A DNA stretch of 64,000 bases from Gammaproteobacteria bacterium (GTDB lineage Bacteria; Pseudomonadota; Gammaproteobacteria; Steroidobacterales; Steroidobacteraceae): NCBI GenBank assembly GCA_003164785.1, contig PLUE01000065.1:94003-158002 (forward strand). Direction: 5' to 3'. The translations under genes and the position numbers were made by a program. The stretch's first letter is position 1, and each line of letters begins with the position of its first letter. A model generated the notes under the pieces. That model was not told the origin of the DNA and did no database searches. It saw nothing but the letters and a program-made list of their open reading frames with translations. Positions 34,377-42,623 of the stretch are shown here, piece by piece.

Positions 34377-34404
34377 AGCGCGGCGTCTCGCCAGCCGCGC
34401 TTTT
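34377..34404 (+). terminator. Terminator-like hairpin with no upstream gene
   Basis: AGCGCGGC (34377-34384) and GCCGCGCT (34394-34401) form an 8-bp stem with a 9-base loop, ending in TTTT. On the plus strand no coding sequence precedes it, so it could end a small RNA transcribed from the AT-rich region to its left. Confidence 0.55.
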
Positions 34405-34634
34405 GCTGGCGGATAGAGGTTGTCGCGAATGCACATCACGTGTCAATGGCGTTGGCACTGCGACCGCGCATTAGCGAAAGATTCCACGGCATCGACTGCA
34501 TCACCCCTGGGGGTGTTCGGGCGCTGGTCCATGTTCTCCGGCACGCCGTCACCGTCGCCGTCGACCGGATCGGAGTTTGCGGGAAGGGTCGTGTGGAGTG
34601 CTATCGTTCGCCGTCCCTCGGAGGTGACGTGTTC

Positions 34635-35405
34635 ATGTTCGTGAAACTCATTTCATTCGTCGCGGGGCTCCTCGCCGGCGTGGCGTGCTATGCCGTCGTC
34701 CCGATATACGACTTCGAGGTCGTCCACGCCTATCCGCACGACCGCGGCGCCTTTACCGAGGGTCTGTTCTATTTGGACGGATTTCTCTACGAAAGCACCG
34801 GCCTGGAGGGCCATTCCTCCATCCGCAAGGTGCGAATCGACACGGGGGCGGTGCTGCAGCAAGTCGACATTCCAGCGGAATACTTCGGTGAGGGCATCGT
34901 CAACTGGCACGACCAGCTCATCAGTCTCACGTGGAAGTCGCAGGTGGGCTTCGTCTTCGATCGTGCGACCCTGAAGAAGCAAAAGGAGTTCCACTACGAC
35001 GGCGAGGGGTGGGCTCTCACGCAGGACGGCAAGCAGCTCATCATGAGCGACGGCACCCCGAATTTAAGGTTTCTAAACCCCACCACGCTCAAGGAAACCC
35101 GTCGGATCACGGTGACGCTGGAGGGACGGCCGTTGAATGACGTGAACGAGTTGGAGTGGGTCAAGGGTGAGATCTACGCCAACGTCTGGCACACGAATTC
35201 GATCGTGCGCATCGACCCGCGCAGTGGCAACGTGGTCGGGATCATCAATTTGGCCGGTATTCTCGCGCCGACGATTCGTCTCGAGGGTCCGGACGCCGTG
35301 TTGAACGGCATCGCGTACGACGCGAAGGGCGACCGTCTGTTCGTGACGGGCAAGAACTGGCCGACATTGTTCGAAATCCGCTTGAGGCCGCGGATCGGTC
35401 CGTGA
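34635..35405 (+). CDS. Glutaminyl-peptide cyclotransferase (bacterial/plant QC type)
   Basis: A 256-residue exported or membrane-anchored protein: hydrophobic N-terminus (FVKLISFVAGLLAGVACYAV), then a five-bladed propeller QC domain (YPHDRGAFTEGLFYLDGFLY, EGIVNWHDQLISLTW, YDGEGWALTQDGKQLIMSDG, NDVNELEWVKGEIYANVW, LNGIAYDAKGDRLFVTGKNW). It converts N-terminal Gln of peptides to pyroglutamate in the periplasm. ATG at 34635 has GGAGG 10 bases upstream; GTG at 34629 is too near the site. Confidence 0.9.
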   Translation: MFVKLISFVAGLLAGVACYAVVPIYDFEVVHAYPHDRGAFTEGLFYLDGFLYESTGLEGHSSIRKVRIDTGAVLQQVDIPAEYFGEGIVNWHDQLISLTWKSQVGFVFDRATLKKQKEFHYDGEGWALTQDGKQLIMSDGTPNLRFLNPTTLKETRRITVTLEGRPLNDVNELEWVKGEIYANVWHTNSIVRIDPRSGNVVGIINLAGILAPTIRLEGPDAVLNGIAYDAKGDRLFVTGKNWPTLFEIRLRPRIGP

Positions 35406-35496
35406 TCTCGCGCGGGGGCTAAATCGGGCCCTTGCCGATGGTGAGATCGCGTTCGGGGCTCGCTGTGGTCGATGTTTGCTTCTTGGGCATGACCGA

Positions 35497-36060
35497 TTAC
35501 TGGGTCCCGTAGTTGACCAGTCCGGCAAATTCGAAGGTGCTCACCAGGATATCCCCGTCGCCGCGCACCGCGTGCGCGGGCTGGGTGCAAAAGCCCCGCG
35601 CTTCGACACGGTAGGATCCCGGCGGTTGCAGCGGCTTCTGCGTCAGGGAGTCGACGGTGCACCGCGAGTCACCGAGCGTGCCGAAGATACGGTCGGTGCC
35701 CTGCAGGATGACGGTGAGATTGACGCCGGTCGCGTGCGCCGCTTCCCCCTCGCGGATCCCGGTCAGCCCGAACACGAAGAGCAGGTTGGGTTGGCCGCCG
35801 GCGGCGCGCTGGAAGCTCAACCGGATGCCCGGCGGCACTGCCTTGGATTCCCCCTGGCAGCGCGTGCCGCTGTTGGGCCAGTCGATCGTGGCGTCGACGG
35901 CTCCCGCGACGCGGGCCCGGAAGTAGCCGTCGCCGGAAGCGATGCAGGTGGTTGGCGGTTCCGGCACGTCAGCCCTGGCGTTGGCGCCGGCCAGCAGCAG
36001 TCCGCATAAAATCAGCGTGGGTCGGGTCGAGGACCCATTCGGACGGATAACCGGTATCAT
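35497..36060 (-). CDS. Secreted protein of unknown function
   Basis: A 187-residue protein with a probable signal peptide after a basic N-terminus (PTLILCGLLLAGANARADVP). The mature part has four cysteines and beta-rich segments (GDGYFRARVAGAVDATIDWP, RLSFQRAAGGQPNLLFVFGL, GVNLTVILQGTDRIFGTLGD). No family recognised. It is convergent with the cyclotransferase and divergent from the LEA14-like lipoprotein, whose start is 31 bp away. Confidence 0.65.
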   Translation of the reverse strand: MIPVIRPNGSSTRPTLILCGLLLAGANARADVPEPPTTCIASGDGYFRARVAGAVDATIDWPNSGTRCQGESKAVPPGIRLSFQRAAGGQPNLLFVFGLTGIREGEAAHATGVNLTVILQGTDRIFGTLGDSRCTVDSLTQKPLQPPGSYRVEARGFCTQPAHAVRGDGDILVSTFEFAGLVNYGTQ

Positions 36061-36091
36061 TTGCGGCTATGTTGCCACGCGAACGTGCGGA

Positions 36092-36580
36092 ATGCTGATG
36101 CCCAAACGGTTGCTGTCGCGGCTGTTGGGGCTGGTAGTCGTCCTGGCATTGGGCGCGTGCTCGGTGCTGGCGCCGAAGTACCAGAAGCCGGTCGTGTCCG
36201 TGGTCGGGATTCAACTGGTCGGCGGCAGCTTCATGAAGCAGAACTTTCTGCTCAAGCTGAACATTCAGAACCCCAACGACCGCATCTTGCCGGTCACCAG
36301 CCTGCATGCGGACCTCAATGTCGGCGGCGACAAAGTGGCGACCGGCTTGAATACCCAGCCCTTCGTGGTGCCGGCGCAGGGCAACACGCAGTTCGACATG
36401 ACCATCACGGCCAACATGGCGCTGGTCTTATTGAAACTCGCCAGCCGGTCGGACAAGCATGCGGACTCCATCGATTATGAGTTGACGGGTGGCGCGAGCA
36501 TCGATCTGCCCTTCCTGCGCGATCTGCCGTTCCATCAGACCGGCACCTTCTCGCCCGGCGCCCTGACCGGCCGTCCGTAG
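36092..36580 (+). CDS. LEA14-like (LEA_2) lipoprotein
   Basis: A 162-residue lipoprotein: signal peptide with lipobox LGAC (ALGACSVLAP), then a LEA type 2 / WHy domain (KPVVSVVGIQLVGGSFMKQN, FLLKLNIQNPNDRILPVTSL, DADLNV-like strand, FVVPAQGNTQFDMTI). Such lipoproteins are common in Gammaproteobacteria; role unclear, perhaps membrane stress. Start could be ATG at 36092 or the next in-frame ATG at 36098, which has better spacing to GCGGA. Confidence 0.82.
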   Translation: MLMPKRLLSRLLGLVVVLALGACSVLAPKYQKPVVSVVGIQLVGGSFMKQNFLLKLNIQNPNDRILPVTSLHADLNVGGDKVATGLNTQPFVVPAQGNTQFDMTITANMALVLLKLASRSDKHADSIDYELTGGASIDLPFLRDLPFHQTGTFSPGALTGRP

Positions 36581-36745
36581 CCGCGCACCTCGCCGGCCGC
36601 GGGGTGTTCATCTCGTTTGCAGTGGATAACCCATTGATATAGCGACATATTCTGCTTGTGGCGTGGGCGTATTCGCGCCTGATCTGGTAGACTGGGCAGT
36701 GGATCAACAGCGGCCGCGATACGCGCCCGCCTTCAAGGTACGATC

Positions 36746-38245
36746 ATGGCTGCCCCGCCTTACGAACAATTGGAACAAGAATTTCGGCGTCTGCACGCGT
36801 TTCGCGGTGCTCTCTCCTTGTTGCGCTGGGACGCGGCGGTCATGATGCCGCGCGGCAGCGCCGATGTGCGCGGTGAGCAGCTCGCGGCGCTCGAGACCGA
36901 ACACCATGCGCTGTTGACGACGCCGAAAGTGGCCCGGTTGCTCGAGCGGGCGGAGGCCGGATCGTCGCAGTTGGAGGATTGGCCGCTCGCCAATCTGCGC
37001 GAGATGCGGCGTCAGCGCGATCATGCGATTGCGACCCCGCCGTCGTTGATCGCCCGCCTGGCCAAGGCGACTGCGCGTGCAGAAGTGTTCTGGGTCGAGG
37101 CTCGCAAGGCAAACGACTTCAAGATTTTCGCGCCGCACCTGGAAGAGGTCGTGCATCTGGTGCGCGACAAGGCGGCTCTCCTGGGTCAGGCCCGGGGTCT
37201 GGCCCCCTACGATGCATTGGTCGACGGCTTCACGCCGGGTATCTCGACGGCGGACATCGATACGATATTCAAGGCGTTGTCCCGCAAGCTGCCGGGCCTC
37301 ATCAATGAGGCCATCGAGGTGCAGGCAGACCGGGCGCCCATTCCCTTGGTCGGTAAATTCAGCGTGGCGCGCCAGCGGGCGCTAGCCCTCGACGTGCTGA
37401 AAACACTGGGGTTCCCCTTCGACCGCGGCCGGCTCGATGAAAGCGAACATCCCTTCACCGAGGGCGTGCCGGGCGATATCCGGGTGACGACCCGGTTCGA
37501 CGCCAACGATCCGTTTTCCGGATTGCTGGGCGCCGTTCACGAGACCGGTCATGCCATGTACGACCTCGGGCTGCCGCAGAAGTGGCGCGATCAGCCGGTG
37601 GGCCGGGATCGCGGCCTGGCGCTCGAGGAGAGCCAATCGCTGTTGTTCGAGATGAACCTGTGCCGCAGCCGCGCCTTCGTCGCCTACCTGAAGCCGCTCA
37701 TGGAGAAGTACCTGCAGGTCAGCGGCCCTGAATGGAGCGAAGACAACCTGTACCGGCATCTGACCCGGGTGAAGCGGAGCCTGATCCGGATGGACGCGGA
37801 TGAACTCACCTATCCAGCACACATCATGCTGCGGTACGAGCTCGAGAAGAAAATCTTGGAAGGCTCGCTGCCGGTCGCCGATCTGCCCGAAGCGTGGAAC
37901 GCGAATCTCGAACAGCGGTTGGGCATACGGCCCAACTCCGACGTGGACGGCTGCCTGCAGGACATCCATTGGGCGGTGGGGCACTTTGGGTACTTTCCTT
38001 CGTATGTCTTGGGCGCCGTGATCGCCGGGCAATTGAATGAAGCGATGCGGGCCGAGCGCCCCACGCTGGATGCGGAGATTGCGGCCGGGCAGTTCGGCGG
38101 CGTCATGGACTGGCTGCGCGACAATGTGCACGGCGTGGGTGCGCGGCTGCCGATTCAAGAACTCATGAAGCAGGCGACCGGAAAGCCGTTGACCGCGGCC
38201 GCCTACCTGCGGTACCTGGAAACCAAATATCTGGAAGCACCGTAG
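36746..38245 (+). CDS. M32 family carboxypeptidase (Taq type)
   Basis: A 499-residue cytoplasmic metallocarboxypeptidase, typical M32 length. The zinc motif HETGH is at 265-269, with the downstream EESQSLLFEMNLCRSRAF segment giving the third ligand; DPFSGLLGAVHETGHAMYDL, HIMLRYELEKKILEGSLPV and DIHWAVGHFGYFPSYVLGA are family-typical. It removes C-terminal residues from peptides. The ATG directly follows an AAGG-type site. The stop touches the ttcA start (TAGATG), so they probably form an operon. Confidence 0.95.
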   Translation: MAAPPYEQLEQEFRRLHAFRGALSLLRWDAAVMMPRGSADVRGEQLAALETEHHALLTTPKVARLLERAEAGSSQLEDWPLANLREMRRQRDHAIATPPSLIARLAKATARAEVFWVEARKANDFKIFAPHLEEVVHLVRDKAALLGQARGLAPYDALVDGFTPGISTADIDTIFKALSRKLPGLINEAIEVQADRAPIPLVGKFSVARQRALALDVLKTLGFPFDRGRLDESEHPFTEGVPGDIRVTTRFDANDPFSGLLGAVHETGHAMYDLGLPQKWRDQPVGRDRGLALEESQSLLFEMNLCRSRAFVAYLKPLMEKYLQVSGPEWSEDNLYRHLTRVKRSLIRMDADELTYPAHIMLRYELEKKILEGSLPVADLPEAWNANLEQRLGIRPNSDVDGCLQDIHWAVGHFGYFPSYVLGAVIAGQLNEAMRAERPTLDAEIAAGQFGGVMDWLRDNVHGVGARLPIQELMKQATGKPLTAAAYLRYLETKYLEAP

Positions 38246-39247
38246 ATGACGAGCGCGTCGAATTCCGACGCCACGCGTCATTCGAACAACTTCAAAAAGC
38301 TGCAGGCGCAGCTGCGCGGTTCGGTGGGCAAAGCGATCGGCGACTACGGCATGATCGCCGACGGCGATCGCGTGATGGTGTGCGTGTCCGGCGGCAAGGA
38401 CTCGTACACGATGCTGGACATCCTGTTGAGCCTGCAGCGCAGCGCGCCGATACGCTTCGAACTCATCGCGGTGAACCTGGATCAGAAGCAACCGGGGTTT
38501 CCGGCCGAGGTGCTGCCCGGCTACCTGGCCGGGCTGGGCGTGCCGTTTCATATCATCGAGCAAAACACCTATGCGGTGGTCAAGCGGGTCATTCCCGAGG
38601 GCAAGACGATGTGCGGTCTGTGCTCGCGCCTGCGGCGCGGCGCGCTCTACCGCTACGCCGCGGAGAACGGCATCACCAAGATCGCCCTCGGCCATCATCG
38701 CGACGACATCGTCGAGACCTTGTTCTTGAACATGTTCTTCGGCGGGCGGCTGAAGGCCATGCCGCCGAAGCTGCTGAGCGAGGACCGGCGCCAGATCGTG
38801 ATCCGGCCGCTGGCCTACGTCGACGAACGTTCGATCGCCCGCTACGCGGCGGCGCGCGAATTTCCGATCATTCCGTGCACCTTGTGCGGTTCGCAGACGA
38901 ACATGCAACGCTTGGTCGTCAAGAACATGCTGCGCGACTGGGAGGAGAAATTTCCCGGCCGCGTCGAATCGATCTTCTCCAGCATCTGCAACGCCTCGGC
39001 GTCGCAGCTCGCCGACCCGGCCTTGTTCGATTTCGCGGGACTCGAGACGCTCCGTGAGGACGCGCTCCGCAAGGACACGCTCCGTCCGGAGGCGCTCCGT
39101 GAGGACGCGCTCGGCAACGAGATGCTCGGCGGTGCGGCGCTCGGCGCCGGCGAGGCGTCCTATCCTGCCGTCAATTCCACGAGCGTCGCCCCGCGATCAG
39201 CCGCTGCAGCAGCCAACCCTGAAGCCCTTGACCTGATCTTGCCTTGA
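38246..39247 (+). CDS. ttcA: tRNA 2-thiocytidine synthetase with repeat tail
   Basis: A 333-residue TtcA, which thiolates C32 of tRNA. The PP-loop SGGKDS is at 48-53, the Fe-S ligand pairs are Cys123/Cys126 and Cys211/Cys214, and the LGHHRDDIVETLFLNMFFGG block is intact. Family proteins end near SQLADPALFDF; this one adds about 60 residues, of which 35 come from seven 15-bp repeats (TLRED, ALRKD and variants). The last 77 bases overlap the opposite-strand acetyltransferase gene. It begins immediately after the M32 peptidase stop. Confidence 0.95.
   Translation: MTSASNSDATRHSNNFKKLQAQLRGSVGKAIGDYGMIADGDRVMVCVSGGKDSYTMLDILLSLQRSAPIRFELIAVNLDQKQPGFPAEVLPGYLAGLGVPFHIIEQNTYAVVKRVIPEGKTMCGLCSRLRRGALYRYAAENGITKIALGHHRDDIVETLFLNMFFGGRLKAMPPKLLSEDRRQIVIRPLAYVDERSIARYAAAREFPIIPCTLCGSQTNMQRLVVKNMLRDWEEKFPGRVESIFSSICNASASQLADPALFDFAGLETLREDALRKDTLRPEALREDALGNEMLGGAALGAGEASYPAVNSTSVAPRSAAAAANPEALDLILP
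39047..39151 (+). repeat. Seven 15-bp tandem repeats inside ttcA
   Basis: Seven units of 15 bp encode TLRED, ALRKD, TLRPE, ALRED, ALGNE, MLGGA, ALGAG. The first four share the GCTCCGT core; the later ones diverge. They form a charged-to-glycine-rich C-terminal extension beyond the conserved enzyme. Confidence 0.8.
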
Positions 39248-40355
39248 AATAGGCGTGGCGCACGAGGCGTGAGCGCAGCCGGCCGCTGTGTTCGTACGCG
39301 GTCTGGTGATGGACTTCACGCGGCCCCCAACGGGTCTTCGACACATCGGCGCCCGGCGACAGGTTGACGGTCTTCAGACCCCGCGCGATCGCGTACCTGA
39401 TGGCCTCGGCGACGGTGGTGGTCATCACGCTGTAGCGTTTCCATCTGGGGTCGAAACCCGAGTAGTACAGGTACAGGCTGTCGGCGACCATGAAACCGAT
39501 GCGCGAGGCCACGACGGTCCCCGCGATCTCGATTTGGAACACGCGAACGGCGTCGCGCAGCGCGAGTTGCTCGCAGACGTGGTATACGAACTGGCGCACG
39601 GTGCGGCTGGCGAACCGGTTCGGATGGTCGATGGTCCCTTCCAGGGTGGCCCGCATGGCGTGCAATTCGAACAAGCGGTCCACCGCCGCCCGCACGTCCG
39701 CCGGATCCGCCGCCATCGTCAGTTTGAAATCGTGACCGTCGCGCTTCAGCGAGTTGTAGCAGTGACGGAGGGATTCGCGGATGTTGCGTTTCAAGCCGGT
39801 GTGAAACTCCTCCCAGCTCGGCGGGAGGTCGAGAACATACGACGGGGCGACCGGCTGCCACGCGAGACCGCGTACCCGGCCCAGCGCCTCGCTGAAGGTG
39901 TCACGGGCGCCGATCCATTGGATCCAGTCCCAGTCCCGCGCGTTTCTCAAGTTGGCGTTCAGCGCCTCTGCGACGGGTGCCTCGTAGCCGGGCTGCACGA
40001 GCGGCGAGCGGATTTCGGTGATGGCGGGATCGGCGCCCAGCAGTCCCACGGAGGCGGCGGTCAGCGAGCCGAGCCGGCGCTTGGTCATGATCAGCGGAAT
40101 GATGGCGACGCACGTGCCGGCGCCGTCGCGGACGACGTGGAACATTGGCTCGTCGACGATGCTGGGGTCGAGATCGAGGAAATGCCGGCACCAGCTCAAA
40201 TGCCACTCGAACAAGGCGAACGGGAGGGTGTTGCCGGTCACGGCCTGAAGGTGCGCGAAATCACCCTGTAAATCCGCGACACCCGCCAAGGTACGTATCA
40301 CTTCGACCGTCAATTCGGCGCCGGGGCTGGGATGGGCCGCTTTGAGGTGGGTCAA
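39171..40355 (-). CDS. BcsL/CelD-like GNAT acyltransferase
   Basis: A 394-residue protein of the FemAB/CelD (BcsL) acetyltransferase type: GNAT-like halves with SWEEFHTGLKRNIRESLRHC, then RLFELHAMRATLEGT, FQIEIAGTVVASRIGFMVAD, SLYLYYSGFDPRWKRYSVMT, IARGLKTVNLSPGADVSKTRW. Members transfer acyl or aminoacyl groups in envelope polymer synthesis. The start is TTG at 40355, well supported by GGAGGT six bases upstream; the nearby ATG is out of frame and stops at once. Its end overlaps ttcA by 77 bp in convergent orientation. Confidence 0.82.
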   Translation of the reverse strand: MTHLKAAHPSPGAELTVEVIRTLAGVADLQGDFAHLQAVTGNTLPFALFEWHLSWCRHFLDLDPSIVDEPMFHVVRDGAGTCVAIIPLIMTKRRLGSLTAASVGLLGADPAITEIRSPLVQPGYEAPVAEALNANLRNARDWDWIQWIGARDTFSEALGRVRGLAWQPVAPSYVLDLPPSWEEFHTGLKRNIRESLRHCYNSLKRDGHDFKLTMAADPADVRAAVDRLFELHAMRATLEGTIDHPNRFASRTVRQFVYHVCEQLALRDAVRVFQIEIAGTVVASRIGFMVADSLYLYYSGFDPRWKRYSVMTTTVAEAIRYAIARGLKTVNLSPGADVSKTRWGPREVHHQTAYEHSGRLRSRLVRHAYFKARSGQGLQGWLLQRLIAGRRSWN

Positions 40356-40490
40356 ATCATGACCTCCGTGGTCGTTGCCCGGCGTAACCCATTGGTCTGA
40401 ACATCTAATTAAAGGCCTTTCAATTCAGGAGCATGCTCTTGGTCGTGTTTTGAATGTACCATTTCCCCGACGCCATATGGGTTTTAGTCC

Positions 40491-41552
40491 ATGCCACTTT
40501 CCCGACCTACCGCCGTTCATGTCCGTGCTGCAGGGCAGCGCCGGCATGCATGGGAAACCCTGTCCGACGACCAGCTGCTGAGCCTGCGATTCTGCGACCT
40601 GAAATTGACGATCGAGGGTACGGATCTCGAGCCGGCGATCGAGCGGCTGTACCGGGAACTGGCGACGCGAGGGATTCGGTTCAGGCCGCATTGCTGGCTC
40701 AGTCAGGAATGGTTTTCGCCGGACGGCATCCCGGGGATCGCCATCCCATTCTACCTCGCACATCGGCGGCTGATGAGCATCGAGAGGCGCTTCATGCGGG
40801 AGGTCGAAGGCGGCAACCGCAATTGGCTGATGCGCATTTTGCGCCATGAAGCGGGTCACGCGATCGACTCCGCCTTCAGGCTGAGGCGGCGACGGCATTG
40901 GCGTGAGATTTTCGGGCCCGCGTCGCTGCCGTATCCGGACACCTACCGGCCGCGGCCGGGGAGTCGCCGGTTCGTGCAGCACCTGGGAGCGTGGTACGCG
41001 CAGGCGCATCCCACCGAGGATTTTGCCGAGACCTTCGCCGTGTGGCTGAAGCCCAACTCTCCGTGGCGGCGCGAATATCTGGGCTGGCCAGCCTATGCCA
41101 AACTCCAATACATCGACGGACTCGCGGCCGAGTTCGGCGAGGTCAATCCGCCGGTCACCGACCGGACGCGGATCGAGGATGTGGCAGACGAAGCACGCAC
41201 GCTGCGGCAACATTACGAGCACAAGCTGGCGCGCTATCGCATGCCGCGGCGCTCGGGAGCCGACGAGCTGCTGCTCAATATCTTCACGGCGGCGCCGCGA
41301 CGTGGCGGCGCGCCCAAAGCCGCGAGCGTGCTGCGCGAGTTGCGCAATCCGCTGCGGCAGCAATTAGTCCGCTCGGGGGCTTTCAGCGAGTATCTCGTCC
41401 ACCAGGTGCAGCGATTGATGATCGAACGATGTGAATCCTTGAATCTGTATTTGCGCGGCTCGCGCCGTGAACTCAGGCCGCATCTGGTGTGGGTGATCGC
41501 GCGCCTCGCCGAATCCTACGAAGAGCGCCAATTGCCGCGGGTCGCGCTGTGA
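40491..41552 (+). CDS. Putative zinc-binding metallopeptidase
   Basis: A 353-residue protein of the putative zinc-binding metallopeptidase family. HEAGH at 119-123 is the zinc site; the SLRFCDLKLTIEGTDLEP, RPHCWLSQEWFSPDGIPGIA, FVQHLGAWYAQAHPTEDFAE and TFAVWLKPNSPWRREYLGWP blocks are conserved in it. No signal peptide. Its stop overlaps the GTG start of an ATP-grasp ligase, so the two act together, perhaps in making and trimming a peptide-like product. The start is ATG at 40491 or a later in-frame GTG; the ribosome site is weak. Confidence 0.85.
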   Translation: MPLSRPTAVHVRAAGQRRHAWETLSDDQLLSLRFCDLKLTIEGTDLEPAIERLYRELATRGIRFRPHCWLSQEWFSPDGIPGIAIPFYLAHRRLMSIERRFMREVEGGNRNWLMRILRHEAGHAIDSAFRLRRRRHWREIFGPASLPYPDTYRPRPGSRRFVQHLGAWYAQAHPTEDFAETFAVWLKPNSPWRREYLGWPAYAKLQYIDGLAAEFGEVNPPVTDRTRIEDVADEARTLRQHYEHKLARYRMPRRSGADELLLNIFTAAPRRGGAPKAASVLRELRNPLRQQLVRSGAFSEYLVHQVQRLMIERCESLNLYLRGSRRELRPHLVWVIARLAESYEERQLPRVAL

Positions 41553-42583
41553 AGAAGCAACGTGCGTTGGTCTTGGTGCACTCCACGCTCGTGCCGCCCG
41601 AGTCCCTGGTGGGCTTGAGCGAGAAGGAAATCGACGAATGGCGGACGGAATACGACGTCATCACCCATTTGAAGGCGGCCGGCCACGAGGTCCTGCCGTT
41701 GGGCATGTCCGACAGCCTGTCCGAACTGCGCCGCGCCATCATCGATTGGAAGCCGGACATCGTGTTCAATCTGCTCGAGGAATTCGACGGCATCGTCACC
41801 TACGATCAGCACGTCGTGGCGTTTCTGGAATTGATGCGTCAACCCTACACCGGCTGCAATCCTCGCGGCATGCTGCTGTCGAGGGACAAGGTGCTGTCGA
41901 AACAGCTGCTGTCCTACCACCGGATTCCGACGCCGCAATTCCGGGTGTTCCCGCGCGGCAGGAAACCGCGCATACCGAAGAAGCTCAACTATCCGTTGTT
42001 CGTGAAGTCATCGACCGAAGATGCGTCGCTGGGCATCGCCCATGCGTCGGTGGTCGCGGACGAAAAGCAACTGGCCGAGCGCATCGCGTTCATCCACGAG
42101 CAGACCCATTCGGATGCGCTGGTCGAAGAGTACATCGAGGGTCGCGAACTCTATGTGGGCGTCATCGGCAACGACCGCCTGAAAGTGCTGCCGGTGTGGG
42201 AAATGCGCTTCGGATCGCTGCCGGAGAGCCTGCCCGCCATCGCGACCCGCAAGGTGAAATGGGATCGACGCTATCAGGCGAAATACGGCATCACCACGGC
42301 CGCCGCGGCGAACCTGCCGGAGGGAACGATGGCCCGATTGGAACAACTCAGCAAGCGCATTTATCGCGCGCTGCATCTGACGGGCTACGCTCGGATGGAC
42401 TTCCGACTGCGGCCCGACGGCGCCCTGTATGTTCTCGAGGCCAATGCGAATCCCAACATTTCCATGGCGGAGGATTTTTCACAATCCGCGCTCACCGCCG
42501 GCATGCGCTACCGCGACGTCTTGAACCGCATCCTGCAGCTCGGCACCAACTACCCCGCGGCTTGGCGCGGCGTCGAGTCCTGA
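41549..42583 (+). CDS. ATP-grasp ligase (D-Ala-D-Ala ligase-like)
   Basis: A 344-residue ATP-grasp enzyme. N-terminal pre-ATP-grasp domain (VFNLLEEFDGIVTYDQHVVA, FLELMRQPYTGCNPRGMLLS), ATP-binding lysines in LFVKSSTEDASLGI, and the metal-binding end YARMDFRLRPDG with LYVLEANANPNI. It resembles D-Ala-D-Ala ligases but lacks clear Ddl substrate motifs, so another carboxylate-amine ligation is likely. Starts at GTG overlapping the metallopeptidase stop (GTGA). Confidence 0.85.
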   Translation: MKKQRALVLVHSTLVPPESLVGLSEKEIDEWRTEYDVITHLKAAGHEVLPLGMSDSLSELRRAIIDWKPDIVFNLLEEFDGIVTYDQHVVAFLELMRQPYTGCNPRGMLLSRDKVLSKQLLSYHRIPTPQFRVFPRGRKPRIPKKLNYPLFVKSSTEDASLGIAHASVVADEKQLAERIAFIHEQTHSDALVEEYIEGRELYVGVIGNDRLKVLPVWEMRFGSLPESLPAIATRKVKWDRRYQAKYGITTAAAANLPEGTMARLEQLSKRIYRALHLTGYARMDFRLRPDGALYVLEANANPNISMAEDFSQSALTAGMRYRDVLNRILQLGTNYPAAWRGVES

Positions 42584-42623
42584 GCGGCGGCCCCGCGGGG
42601 GGCCTGCCGCACGGGCGCCGTCG

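Larger units (their letters stand above)
34102..34634. other. 533-bp divergent intergenic region
   Basis: No gene supported. The left part holds the ompA-family promoter, AT-rich with several T and A runs. An imperfect 40-bp inverted repeat (34231-34270) and a hairpin with T-run (34377-34404) lie inside. The part after 34405 is GC-rich and can be translated in frame with the cyclotransferase, but it has no family similarity or ribosome site. Confidence 0.5.

Noticed and set aside
34140..34380. Considered a riboswitch or tRNA-like structure
   Set aside because: Only one imperfect inverted repeat and one hairpin are visible; no known aptamer core or anticodon arm.
34371..34634. 88-codon N-terminal extension of the glutaminyl cyclotransferase
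   Set aside because: No ribosome site or family similarity; ATG 34635 has GGAGG and starts a membrane anchor.
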